Source: Magnetococcales bacterium (GTDB taxonomy: Bacteria > Pseudomonadota > Magnetococcia > Magnetococcales > Magnetaquicoccaceae). Taken from it: a DNA stretch of 64,000 nucleotides. The first letter of the stretch is position 1; the number at the start of each line of letters is the position of its first letter. Below are positions 26,935-35,270 of this stretch, one piece after another. The DNA lies in NCBI GenBank assembly GCA_011089965.1, contig JAANAU010000011.1, forward strand, positions 1-64,000, written 5' to 3'. Both the position numbers and the translations under genes were made by a program. The notes beneath the pieces were generated by a model. The model was not told the origin of the DNA. It did not search any database and saw only the letters and a program-made list of their open reading frames with translations.

Positions 26935-28127
26935 GAAATTTAACGCTGCTGTGTCTGCTGTCCGGTCTGCTGTGGGGTTGTTCCCCTTCTGGCGACGGGG
27001 ATCAGGAGAAGAAGAAGGCCCAGGAGAATAAGGTGGAGCAGAAGATCGCTCCGGCTGCTCCGGCTGCTCCGGTTGCTCCGGCGGCTCCGGCGGCCACCGC
27101 GTCGGCTTCCGGTGTGGAAGTCGCCTCTCTGCCGGTGATCCTGGAATCCTATGATGTGGGGCAGAATGTCTATGTCCGTTCCCTCATGGTGGAAAAGGAG
27201 AAGAACCGTCTGTGGGTCGGCACCTCGGTCGGGGTGATGGAGATCGATCTGGAAAAGGGGGCGGTGGTCAACACCTTCACCCGCAAAGAGGGGTTGGCCA
27301 ACGAATATGTCTTTGCCATCGGTCTGGACCGGAACGGGGCCAAGTGGTTCGGGACCAACTCCGGTGGTGCCAGCCGTTACCAGAACGGGGAGTGGAAAAC
27401 CTGGTTCCCCATGCATGGTCTGGCCGATTATTGGGTCTACTCCTTTGCGCAACATCCGGATGGGGGGCTGTGGATCGGCACCTGGGCCGGGGTGAACCGG
27501 CTGGATCTCGACACGGGCCGCATGGATACCTTTGTCAAGGAGCTGGTCAACGAATGGGTCTATGCCATGGTGGTGGACGGGCAGAAACGGATCTGGTTCG
27601 GGACCGAAGGGGGGATCACCCGCCTGGATGGCCAGGAGTGGCGCTCCTGGACCCATGCCGACGGATTGGGGGCCGAGAATGTGGATGAGCTGCCCCTGAG
27701 TACCAATACCGGTCTGGGCACGCGCAATCGACACGATCTGGGTGTATTGTCCGGGGGAATGTCCACGTACAACCCCAATTATGTTTTTTCCCTGGCCCTG
27801 GAGAAGGATGGGGCGCTCTGGGCTGGAACCTGGGGGGGTGGGGTGAGCCGGTTCGATGGTCAGAACTGGCGCAGCTTTGCCCGCAAGGAGGGGCTGCCCG
27901 GCAATATCGTCTATGGATTGACCTTTGACCGGCAGGAACGGTTGTGGGCCGGAACCAGCAATGGATTGGGCTATTACCAGCAGGGCAAATGGCAGGCTCT
28001 GCCGGAGAATCATCGTCTGCTGGGTGCCCACGTTTATGCCCTGGCCGTCTCTCCTGCGGATGAGCTGTGGGCTGGCACGCGCGGCAAGGTGTATCGGATC
28101 GGATTGACCAACAAGGTAAAGGAGTAG
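26931..28127 (+). CDS. lipoprotein beta-propeller (two-component-regulator-propeller type)
   Basis: Lipoprotein of 398 residues; the leader ends in GLLWGC. A Lys/Glu and Ala/Pro linker (about 20-65) precedes a seven-bladed propeller with repeated RLWVGTSVGV, GLWIGTWAGV, RIWFGTEGGI and ALWAGTWGGG strands. This is the Reg_prop signature, usually found in the periplasmic half of hybrid sensor kinases. No kinase or membrane domain follows here, so it is a stand-alone propeller. The paralogue at 28132-29472 has an insertion at the same blade (after residue 240), which argues for tandem duplication. Probably a protein-binding or sensory partner; exact job unknown. Confidence 0.75.
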   Translation: MRNLTLLCLLSGLLWGCSPSGDGDQEKKKAQENKVEQKIAPAAPAAPVAPAAPAATASASGVEVASLPVILESYDVGQNVYVRSLMVEKEKNRLWVGTSVGVMEIDLEKGAVVNTFTRKEGLANEYVFAIGLDRNGAKWFGTNSGGASRYQNGEWKTWFPMHGLADYWVYSFAQHPDGGLWIGTWAGVNRLDLDTGRMDTFVKELVNEWVYAMVVDGQKRIWFGTEGGITRLDGQEWRSWTHADGLGAENVDELPLSTNTGLGTRNRHDLGVLSGGMSTYNPNYVFSLALEKDGALWAGTWGGGVSRFDGQNWRSFARKEGLPGNIVYGLTFDRQERLWAGTSNGLGYYQQGKWQALPENHRLLGAHVYALAVSPADELWAGTRGKVYRIGLTNKVKE

Positions 28128-28131
28128 AGTC

Positions 28132-29472
28132 GTGCAAGGCTTCGGACGGAATATGCTGCTGGCAGCAGGTGTGTTGGCGCTGGTGGCGGGTGCGTACATG
28201 GTGGGGCGTCAACAGGGCGGAACAGTGAATCCCAATTCCGGGAATCCGGCCACGGTCGCAGCGGTTGAGGTGGCTTCCCCTCCGAAGAGTCCGGCACCTG
28301 CGCCCGCGACTGCGCCGGCGGAGACCAAATCCCCGGCCCCCTTGCGGAGTGGAGGGTTGTCGGAACCTCTGGCCGGACGGGATGCCCGGCAACTGTTGCA
28401 AACCGCCCCATCGGCTGCGGCTGGGGGTGCCAAGGGGCGTTTCACCCATTTCCGCGTGGGCAATCGCAACGTCAAGGCCATGCACGCCAGCGGCAATCAG
28501 GTGTGGGTCGGGACATCGAGCGGCGTGATCCGTTACGAGGTGGACAAGGACGATTACAAGCTGTTCGATGTCCGCAACGGCAGTCTGGTGGCCAACGGCG
28601 TGTTTCATGTCGGAAAGTTGGGGGAGAAGATCAGTGTCGGAACCTATGGGGGGGGGCTGTCCCTGTATGATCCGGCCACGGAGAAATGGGAGACCTTCAA
28701 CATTCCCCAGGGATTGGCCGATGCCTTTGTCTATGGGGTGTTGCAGGCCAAAAACGGGGATGTCTGGATTGCCACCTGGTCCGGGGCCAATCGGATCGTG
28801 GGCGGGAATCTCAAGGATCGGGCCAGTTGGCGCACCTATACGGTGGAGAATACCCAGGGCGGTCTGCCCAATGACTGGGTGTACGGCCTGGCCGAAGGGT
28901 TGAACGGGGACATCTGGATGGCCACCGAAGGGGGAGTGGCCCTGTTCCGGGAGGAGAAGTGGCAGCACTGGACTCACAAGGATGGGGTCGGCGCCCCGTA
29001 CGACAAGGTGAAGTCGCAAAACGAGTTTGACAGCGATCCGGGTCAGGTGTCGAGCCATCATGCCCGGCAGAAGCAGGAGCAGGGGTTGAGCGAGGTGACC
29101 ACGGCGTACAATCCCAATTATATCATCTCATTGGCTGTCGATGCCAAGGGCGGGGTGTGGTGTGGCACCTGGGGTGCGGGTCTGTCCCACTTTGATGGCA
29201 AGAGCTGGATCAATCAGACCAGGGATGATGGCCTGCCGGCCAATCATGTCTTCATGTTGCATCTGGATGATCGGCAGAGGTTGTGGGTGGGAACCAGCGG
29301 CGGATTGGCCTTGCGGGATGATGCGGGCAAGTTCAGCGTGAAGACCACTGCCGACGGATTGTTTTCCAACAATGTCTTTTCCATGGCCTTCTCTGCGGAT
29401 GGTTCCCAATGGGTGGGGAGTTATGGGGGGGTGGCCCGGATCTTTCCGGAAAAGACGGACCAAAAGCCGTAA
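28132..29472 (+). CDS. membrane-anchored beta-propeller paralogue
   Basis: Protein of 446 residues. GTG 28132 is the start, with AAAGGAG seven bases upstream. A single N-terminal helix (about 6-24) anchors it. An Ala/Pro-rich linker (50-90) leads to the same propeller type as the preceding lipoprotein (VWVGTSSGVIRYEV, DVWIATWSGANRI, GVWCGTWGAGL, RLWVGTSGGL). A longer blade insertion with many Gln/Ser residues lies at about 295-325. The pair may bridge inner and outer membranes, one by helix and one by lipid; this is inference from topology. Confidence 0.72.
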   Translation: MQGFGRNMLLAAGVLALVAGAYMVGRQQGGTVNPNSGNPATVAAVEVASPPKSPAPAPATAPAETKSPAPLRSGGLSEPLAGRDARQLLQTAPSAAAGGAKGRFTHFRVGNRNVKAMHASGNQVWVGTSSGVIRYEVDKDDYKLFDVRNGSLVANGVFHVGKLGEKISVGTYGGGLSLYDPATEKWETFNIPQGLADAFVYGVLQAKNGDVWIATWSGANRIVGGNLKDRASWRTYTVENTQGGLPNDWVYGLAEGLNGDIWMATEGGVALFREEKWQHWTHKDGVGAPYDKVKSQNEFDSDPGQVSSHHARQKQEQGLSEVTTAYNPNYIISLAVDAKGGVWCGTWGAGLSHFDGKSWINQTRDDGLPANHVFMLHLDDRQRLWVGTSGGLALRDDAGKFSVKTTADGLFSNNVFSMAFSADGSQWVGSYGGVARIFPEKTDQKP

Positions 29473-29498
29473 ATCGGGTGAGGGTTTGCCCGCTTTGG

Positions 29499-29537
29499 AA
29501 CCGGAAGGGCGCTTTGCGTTCTTCCGGTTTTTTTTGG
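29499..29537 (+). terminator. intrinsic terminator after the propeller genes
   Basis: AACCGGAAG and CTTCCGGTT form a 9-bp stem with a 13-base loop, followed by a T-run. It lies 27 bases after the stop at 29472 and separates the two-component/propeller operon from the cytochrome locus. The remaining part of the 335-base gap 29473-29807 is very AT-rich (29640-29700), with the sigma-54-like site near its right side. Confidence 0.75.
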
Positions 29538-29714
29538 GGGGAGGAGGTTTTTCCAATAATTGAGAATAATGGCCGGGTGCGATTTCCAATTTTGAAAAGA
29601 GTGCGGCTGGTTTGAGAACCTGTTTGGACCAGGATTTGTGTATCGAAATGCTAATGTTTTTATAAGTATTTGTTTTTATTATATTTTTTTATTGGTTTAG
29701 AGATGCGGATGAAT

Positions 29715-29730
29715 TGGCATTCCGGCTGCA
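29715..29730 (+). promoter_or_regulatory. sigma-54-type promoter candidate
   Basis: TGGCATTCCGGCTGCA matches the -24/-12 pattern: GG and GC are separated by exactly ten bases, the TGGCA element is complete and the second element reads TGCA. It lies 78 bases before the ATG of the tetraheme cytochrome gene. An NtrC-type activator is encoded 4 kb upstream. The match is by eye against the consensus; chance occurrence cannot be excluded. Confidence 0.5.
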
Positions 29731-29807
29731 CTATAGGATATCAAGGCCAACGGGTCGGGTTGAACCAAGCGCAACAACACATCCATCAGGAATCGGGATA
29801 TCAAGCC

Positions 29808-30638
29808 ATGAACGCCACTTTCACATCGGGATTTTCGTTTTCCAAACTGTCCATGGCCTTCGGGGTTGCCGCGCTTGGACTGCTGTTGGGCACCAGTGTT
29901 GCGGATGCCGGCATCAAGGGGAGCAAGCATGACCTGGGAGCCAGCGGTACCTCCCAGCATGGGACTACCGGCAACACCAACACGACGGAAGTGTGCGTCT
30001 TCTGCCATACCCCGCACGGTGCCAATACGGGTGCGGCAGCTCCGTTGTGGAACAAGAGTTTGCCCGCTGCCGGCAGCTATACCCGCTACTCGTCGTTGAA
30101 CTCCAGCACCATCGATGGTGCAGAGCTGGCCGTGGGTTCGGTCTCTCTGGCCTGTCTCTCCTGTCATGACGGCAGCCAGGCCATGGACGTGATGATCAAC
30201 AAGCCGGGTAGCGGTGGTTACACGGCAGGCGGCGCGGCCTTCCAGGCGAACGCTGCCATGACCGGCACCCCGCTTCCGAATCTGGGAGTGGACATCTCCA
30301 ACGATCACCCGATCAGCATTCAGTACGGTGGTGGCGGTTGGGTCGGTGGGGACACGGATGGTACGGCAGCCGCAGGTGATCTGGCGGATGGCAGCTTCAA
30401 GGCCGGTGTGAAGGATACCATCAATACCAATCCGGTGTGGTGGATCGATACCGGAAACGCTGGCGTGCGTGACAAGACCGATATCATCCTCTACACCCGT
30501 ACGAATGGCGCGACCAAAGAACCCTTCGTGGAGTGCGCAAGCTGCCATGACCCGCACAACGCGACAGCCCAACCTGTCTCCTTCATGCGGATCAGCAACG
30601 CGGCCAGTGCAGTCTGTCTGGCCTGTCACGACAAATAA
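29808..30638 (+). CDS. tetraheme c-type cytochrome, doubled-CxxCH type
   Basis: Periplasmic or secreted cytochrome of 276 residues with a signal peptide (cleavage near VADA) and four CxxCH sites: CVFCH, CLSCH, CASCH, CLACH. The opening block KHDLG...EVCVFCHTPHGA...PLWNKSL, the middle block LACLSCHDG and the DHPI segment are also present in the 11-heme cytochrome at 39296-41806. It is therefore a small paralogue of that protein's N-terminal part. ATG 29808 was chosen because the signal peptide begins soon after; no strong ribosome binding site is visible. Likely a secreted or periplasmic relay in the conduit. Confidence 0.82.
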   Translation: MNATFTSGFSFSKLSMAFGVAALGLLLGTSVADAGIKGSKHDLGASGTSQHGTTGNTNTTEVCVFCHTPHGANTGAAAPLWNKSLPAAGSYTRYSSLNSSTIDGAELAVGSVSLACLSCHDGSQAMDVMINKPGSGGYTAGGAAFQANAAMTGTPLPNLGVDISNDHPISIQYGGGGWVGGDTDGTAAAGDLADGSFKAGVKDTINTNPVWWIDTGNAGVRDKTDIILYTRTNGATKEPFVECASCHDPHNATAQPVSFMRISNAASAVCLACHDK

Positions 30639-30659
30639 GGCGGATGGTCTCTCCCCAAA

Positions 30660-30691
30660 GACGGCTCTTCAAGGATGAGAGCCGTTTTTTG
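30660..30691 (+). terminator. intrinsic terminator after tetraheme cytochrome gene
   Basis: ACGGCTCT and AGAGCCGT form an 8-bp stem with a 9-base loop followed by six T's. It lies 22 bases after the stop codon at 30638. Confidence 0.75.
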
Positions 30692-30718
30692 GGTGAACAG
30701 AGCATACTGGATGTACCC

Positions 30719-30764
30719 ATGAGTCACGATGACGCGGAGGGAATCTGGCGGTATCGTGACTCAT
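30719..30764. repeat. 12-bp perfect inverted repeat
   Basis: ATGAGTCACGAT (30719-30730) and ATCGTGACTCAT (30753-30764) are exact inverted copies with a 22-base spacer. They lie between the terminator of the tetraheme gene and the PpiC gene, and TTGATTTTT follows. It may be a second terminator, an operator for the downstream operon or an RNA hairpin. No promoter was identified in the rest of the 216-base gap. Confidence 0.6.
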
Positions 30765-30854
30765 TGATTTTTGGGGCGACCCTGTTCAATCTGTTGTCGG
30801 GGCCGGTATGCGGCTGAACATCATCGTTTCGTGTTGGATCCGGGTGTGGCAAAA

Positions 30855-31916
30855 ATGAGAAACCGTTGCTTTATCCTGTTGTTGGTGGCATCTGTCATGG
30901 GTCTGGCATCCCCTCTTGGGGCAGCGGAACCGGTTGGGAGTGGGGCGGCAGGTCAGGGAGAGCGACCCCCTTTTGCCACGGTGGACGGGGTGGCGATCCC
31001 GGCAGAACAGTTCATCAAGGCGGTCCAGGAAGGGATGCGTCAGAAGTATTACCACGGCAAGATTCCCGATCCTGAGATGGCCAAATTCCAGCGGGAGATG
31101 GGCAATGCCCTGGTGGATCGCATCCTGTTCGTGAAAGAGGCCAAAAAACAGGGCCTCCAACCCGACCAGTCCCAGATCCAGCAGCGCATCACCGAGATGG
31201 ACCAACGCTATGGCAATTCGCCCCGCTATCAGAACAATCGCGAGGCCATGCTCGGACCCATGGTGGAAGAGCTGGCGGATCGCAGTCTGGTGAATCAGCT
31301 CAAAGAGAAGATCACCAAGGTCAAAGAGCCATCCGCGGCGGAATTGACGGCCTATTACAAAGCCAATCCGGATACGTTTACCGAACCCGAAGATCTGGAT
31401 GTCTCATTGATCCTGTTGAAGGTGGCACCGAACGCGGGTGTGGAAGCGTGGGATCAGGCCAAGGGCGAGGCTGAACAGATCTTCGGAAAGCTCAAGGGTG
31501 GGGCCGATTTTGCCGAAATGGCCCGTATCCACTCTGGCGATCCGTCGGCGGCCAAAGGGGGACGGATGGACTATCTGCACTCCGGCATGCTGGCCCAGGA
31601 GGCGGAAAAGGCCCTCTCCCTCATCAAACCGGGTGAGATCACGCCTGTGATCCTGGTGCTGGAGGGGTATGCCATCTTCCGTCTCGACAAGCGCACCCCG
31701 CCTCGCAAATTGACCTTCGAGGAGGCGCGCGACCGGGCGAAGAAATTGTATGTGCGAGATGCCTCTGACACGCAATGGAAACAGTTCCGCAAGAAATTGT
31801 GGGACAAGGCCTCGGTCAAGATCAACGAGTCCTACTATCTGCCTCTGACCGAATCCGGAAAAGAGGCAAGCGGAACTCCGCATCCTCATGCGCTGGGAGG
31901 TGGCAAAGCCAAGTGA
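30855..31916 (+). CDS. PpiC/SurA-type periplasmic peptidyl-prolyl isomerase
   Basis: Periplasmic foldase of 353 residues. It has a signal peptide (cleavage near LGAA), a SurA-like N-terminal helical region (AVQEGMRQKYYHG, ALVDRILFVKEAKKQG) and a PpiC rotamase domain at about 190-290 (VSLILLKVAP; ADFAEMARIHSGDPSAAKGG; GEITPVI). It lies 10 bases before the beta-barrel gene. The likely role is to chaperone that barrel or the many cytochromes of the cluster to the outer membrane. The start ATG has the first good signal sequence. Confidence 0.85.
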   Translation: MRNRCFILLLVASVMGLASPLGAAEPVGSGAAGQGERPPFATVDGVAIPAEQFIKAVQEGMRQKYYHGKIPDPEMAKFQREMGNALVDRILFVKEAKKQGLQPDQSQIQQRITEMDQRYGNSPRYQNNREAMLGPMVEELADRSLVNQLKEKITKVKEPSAAELTAYYKANPDTFTEPEDLDVSLILLKVAPNAGVEAWDQAKGEAEQIFGKLKGGADFAEMARIHSGDPSAAKGGRMDYLHSGMLAQEAEKALSLIKPGEITPVILVLEGYAIFRLDKRTPPRKLTFEEARDRAKKLYVRDASDTQWKQFRKKLWDKASVKINESYYLPLTESGKEASGTPHPHALGGGKAK

Positions 31917-31926
31917 ATGATGCCCG

Positions 31927-34083
31927 GTGAAGAATACGACTCGACCCGTCTGCACGCTTTTGATGGTTCCTTTGCTGCTCACCCCGGCACCTGTGTCGGT
32001 CATGGCACAGGAAGAAGAGTCCTCTTTGCCGTTTTGGGATCCGGCACGATATGGCGTGCATGGACGTTATACCCCCTGGACCTTGTCCGGAGATGTGGGT
32101 TTGCGTCTGTCGTATAACCTGGAAGAGCACAAAAGTACGGCTCTGCGGCAGAGACAGCATCAATGGTATACCCAGTTGCGGGCTGGCAAGGGGGCGGAAG
32201 GGTATGTCATCGAGCCGTATATTGCCCAGTGGCGCGGCGACATCCTGATGGGATTGACCCTCAGCCAGACCATTTCAACCAATCGGAACACGCAGGATGA
32301 TCAGAACGGCGGCAGCAGCAGCACCAGTGAGGAGCGCAAGGTGAATCTGTCGGCTCAATCCCTTCAGGGCAATGCGGATGTACGCCTGTTTCCGCAGAGT
32401 GGTTTTCCGTTTCAGTTCTATTTCAACCGTGCCAATTCCGGGAATTCCGGGGGCAACAGCGAGGCGAGCAGCCGTTTGTCCCAGAGGTTCGGGATCACGC
32501 AACAGTATCGGGACCGGGAGGCGGAGTTGAGCGTGCGGTTGCAGGCCGAGCGCCGCCTGGATGACACCGGGGACAAGGCCAACTCCGGTCTGCTGCCCAT
32601 GGTGCTGCCCAGCATCCGGGATATCGAAGACTCCAAGACCATGGATACGGCCACCCTGCGGATTGACAAGCGTCTGGATGATCACAGCCTGGAACTGATG
32701 GCCCGTCTGGCCCAACAGGATGGCAGAACCAGAATCGGGAAAGGGTTGACCTGGGAACGCAGCGTGGTGTTGTCCCACAATGTCGCCCCCATGGAAGAGT
32801 TGTCGATCAGCAATCAGGTCAATGTCACCCGCTCCCGGGATTTTCAGCGCAATATGGACGAAGAGGCCCGGGGGATTTATCGTGAGACCGATGCGTTTCA
32901 ACTCTCTCAAATGCGTCAGTTCACCTCCAACGCCTTCTGGCGCACCAGCGAATCCCCTCTGCTGCTCAATGCCACCTTCCGGGTCTATCAGGAGGATCTC
33001 AATAACGCCATCCTCAACAACGCCACCCAACTGTCGCCCAGCCTGGTGACCGCCCTGGGGGGGGCGCGTCCGGGCAGCGTACCAACGGGCACGACCGATC
33101 CTTCCGGCCTGCCGTTCACCCCCGCGACCACGGGTGCCACCACCACGACCGGGAGCAGCGGCAACCGCCGTGCGTTGTCGGTCAATGCCCGTCTGGGTGC
33201 CGGTTACCGGTTTGACGAGCACCACAATGTGAATGGTGCCCTGGTGGCCATTCAGGAGACCCGGGAGACCGTCACCGAGGAGGAGACGATTGAATCGGTG
33301 GTGAACAGTTTCGGGCAGTCGGCTGCCTATCAGTACGACTCCGGGCCGATCCCTCTGGAGCCTTACAACTACTCATGGTTTTCCGGCACCACGGTGGCCA
33401 ATACCATCAGTTCGGATCTGGGGACGCAACCGGAATTGGGTGAACGGATCGGACATGGTGTGGAGCGCATCTTTCCTCTGGAGGCGCTGGAGGCCGAAAT
33501 CCGGCTGTCGGTGGACGAATCTGCCGGAATGCGCTACAAAGCGGATCCGGAGATGGATCTGACCCACACCGTTGGACTGGGGTACGAGAGTTCTGCGGAA
33601 GGGGAGCGTGCGCTGATCGATCTGCGCCTGACCGACTCCCATACCCTGACCGATCCTAAGGATGAGACCCAACTGGTCAACCTGCAACTGATGCGCAACG
33701 CCTCTTCCGAAGGGGGGGCAGACGGTTGGTCCGGGAGTCTGGCGTTCAACTGGATGCGTCGGATGGATCAGAGCGGTCTGTTGACCATCTCCGAATCGGC
33801 CAGCGGCAGTTTGAATTATACCATACCCCAGTTCATGGATGTCTCCCGGCTTCGATATGACATGATCACCACCATCAGCGGGGACTCCTGGGCCATGGGC
33901 ATGCTCGGCCCTTCGGAGCAGGAGATCAGTTGGCGCAATCTGTTGAGTTACAATATCGGCAAGATCCATCTGCGGATGGGTGGCGAGTTGAAATATCTCC
34001 ATGACAAAATGGGAGAGAAGAGTTATCAGGCTTTGTTGACGTTCGATGTGGTTCGCAATTTCTACAGGAGATTTGAACAATGA
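31927..34083 (+). CDS. outer-membrane beta-barrel protein (porin of a putative porin-cytochrome conduit)
   Basis: Protein of 718 residues starting at GTG 31927, with a signal peptide ending near VMAQ. From residue 45 onward it shows alternating hydrophobic/polar strands separated by acidic or Gly/Ser/Asn loops, for example LSGDVGLRLSYNL, MGLTLSQTIS, ATLRIDKRLDD, VNGALVAIQET and MGGELKYLHDK. No plug, OmpA or TonB box is seen. The size suits a barrel of 20 or more strands, comparable to MtrB-type or Geobacter Omb-type conduits, but no specific family motif was recognised. The last residue is Gln, not the usual Phe. Foldase gene upstream, cytochrome genes coupled downstream (4-base overlap). Cytochrome sheath function is inferred from context. 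Confidence 0.7.
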   Translation: MKNTTRPVCTLLMVPLLLTPAPVSVMAQEEESSLPFWDPARYGVHGRYTPWTLSGDVGLRLSYNLEEHKSTALRQRQHQWYTQLRAGKGAEGYVIEPYIAQWRGDILMGLTLSQTISTNRNTQDDQNGGSSSTSEERKVNLSAQSLQGNADVRLFPQSGFPFQFYFNRANSGNSGGNSEASSRLSQRFGITQQYRDREAELSVRLQAERRLDDTGDKANSGLLPMVLPSIRDIEDSKTMDTATLRIDKRLDDHSLELMARLAQQDGRTRIGKGLTWERSVVLSHNVAPMEELSISNQVNVTRSRDFQRNMDEEARGIYRETDAFQLSQMRQFTSNAFWRTSESPLLLNATFRVYQEDLNNAILNNATQLSPSLVTALGGARPGSVPTGTTDPSGLPFTPATTGATTTTGSSGNRRALSVNARLGAGYRFDEHHNVNGALVAIQETRETVTEEETIESVVNSFGQSAAYQYDSGPIPLEPYNYSWFSGTTVANTISSDLGTQPELGERIGHGVERIFPLEALEAEIRLSVDESAGMRYKADPEMDLTHTVGLGYESSAEGERALIDLRLTDSHTLTDPKDETQLVNLQLMRNASSEGGADGWSGSLAFNWMRRMDQSGLLTISESASGSLNYTIPQFMDVSRLRYDMITTISGDSWAMGMLGPSEQEISWRNLLSYNIGKIHLRMGGELKYLHDKMGEKSYQALLTFDVVRNFYRRFEQ

Positions 34084-34496
34084 CAAGAAAGTTTCTGGGG
34101 GGCGTGCCGGCATCCAGGAGTCCCATGCGACTGTTGCGTCTGGTATTTCTGGTGTTTCTGGCGGTGATCGTGTGGGGCAGTGAGGCGATGGCCGAATACG
34201 GCGATATCGTCATCAACAACTATTCGGACAAGGCTGGCATGCGTCCGGCGATCTTCCCGCACTGGTTTCATCGTATCCGGTTTCGTTGCAAGGTATGTCA
34301 TGCGGATTTGGGCTTCAAGTTCAAGGCGGGCGGCAATGACATCAACATGCTCAAGATCATCGATGGTCAGTTCTGCGGCGGATGTCACAATGGTGAGGTG
34401 GCCTGGTCGGTGGAGAACTGTGACATCTGTCACTCCGGCAAGCCCAACACCCCGACCCAGGTCCATGGCAACACCATCCAGAAACTGGTGAAATGA
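34080..34496 (+). CDS. triheme c-type cytochrome (family A)
   Basis: Periplasmic cytochrome of 138 residues with a long basic signal sequence cleaved near AMA and three hemes: CKVCH, CGGCH, CDICH. Extra His residues (PHWFHRIRF) could be axial ligands. It is nearly colinear with the cytochrome at 37793-38200 (family A'): GMRP-I-PHWFHRIRFRCKVCH, INMLK--DGQ-CG-CHN and VAW. Resembles c7-type triheme domains of metal-reducing bacteria. Coupled by ATGA to the beta-barrel gene, so it is a likely periplasmic donor or plug for the barrel. Confidence 0.85.
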   Translation: MTRKFLGGVPASRSPMRLLRLVFLVFLAVIVWGSEAMAEYGDIVINNYSDKAGMRPAIFPHWFHRIRFRCKVCHADLGFKFKAGGNDINMLKIIDGQFCGGCHNGEVAWSVENCDICHSGKPNTPTQVHGNTIQKLVK

Positions 34497-34519
34497 CGCT
34501 TTTGAAAGGAGTGTGGTCC

Positions 34520-35239
34520 ATGAAACGTCTCTCCCTGATCGCCCTGGCCCTGCTGGTTGCCGTGTTGGGTGCGGGCATCTTTGTGGATGCCTCTGCGCAG
34601 CAGCAGGCACCAGCCAAGGCTGCGGATGCCAAACCGGCGGACAAACCGGCGGACAAACCGGCAGCCAAACCCGCCGATGCCAAACCTGCCGACCCCGCAC
34701 CAGCCAAACCTGCGGCAGCGGCCAATCCGTTCAACCGTTTGATGATTCCCAAGGCAGATCGCAATCCTCCGCCCATCAAGGACGGCATTCACGATCCGGA
34801 ATCCCCGGGAACCCCCATGTTGCAGCCCCCCCTGGATGCGTTCGGCGGCATGCCCAAGAGCAATGCGGGCAACAACATCAACTGGGTGCAGGCCATCAAG
34901 GACAAGACCATCAATCCCCGCTATGATCGCCTGAATCCCAAAGAGGAGCCGATGATCCTGGATCTGGACATCGTGCGCGAGGTGAAAGGGTTCATGCCGG
35001 ATGTGGTCTATCCCCATGACCGCCATACCGAATGGCTGGACTGCTCCAACTGCCATCCGGACATCTTCATTCCGCAAAAGGGTCAGAACACCATCTCCAT
35101 GGCCCAGATCCTGATGGGTCAGAAGTGCGGGGTGTGTCATGGCAAGGTGGCGTTCCCGGTTTCGGAGTGTCGTCTGTGCCATTCCAAGAAGAAGGATCAG
35201 CCCAAGGCGGCCTCGGTGTCGGCACCGGCGGCCAAGTGA
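34520..35239 (+). CDS. triheme c-type cytochrome (family B) with Lys/Pro/Ala repeat linker
   Basis: Protein of 239 residues. ATG 34520 follows AAAGGAG at eight bases, so it is preferred to the ATG at 34493. A signal sequence (cleavage near DASA) is followed by an Ala/Lys/Pro/Asp repeat linker (ADKPADKPAAKPADAKP, about 30-70). The C-terminal domain carries CSNCH, CGVCH and CRLCH within the family-B frame TEWLDCSNCH...KCGVCHGKVAF. The linker could span peptidoglycan or tether it to a partner. Paralogues: 21609-22148 and 37216-37824. Confidence 0.85.
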   Translation: MKRLSLIALALLVAVLGAGIFVDASAQQQAPAKAADAKPADKPADKPAAKPADAKPADPAPAKPAAAANPFNRLMIPKADRNPPPIKDGIHDPESPGTPMLQPPLDAFGGMPKSNAGNNINWVQAIKDKTINPRYDRLNPKEEPMILDLDIVREVKGFMPDVVYPHDRHTEWLDCSNCHPDIFIPQKGQNTISMAQILMGQKCGVCHGKVAFPVSECRLCHSKKKDQPKAASVSAPAAK

Positions 35240-35270
35240 CCGGCACATGTTTTCTCAAGGAGTGGTGACT

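Noticed and set aside
31927-34083. Naming the barrel mtrB, pioB or ombB
   Set aside because: No CxxC or other family-specific motif is visible; the assignment rests only on size and context.
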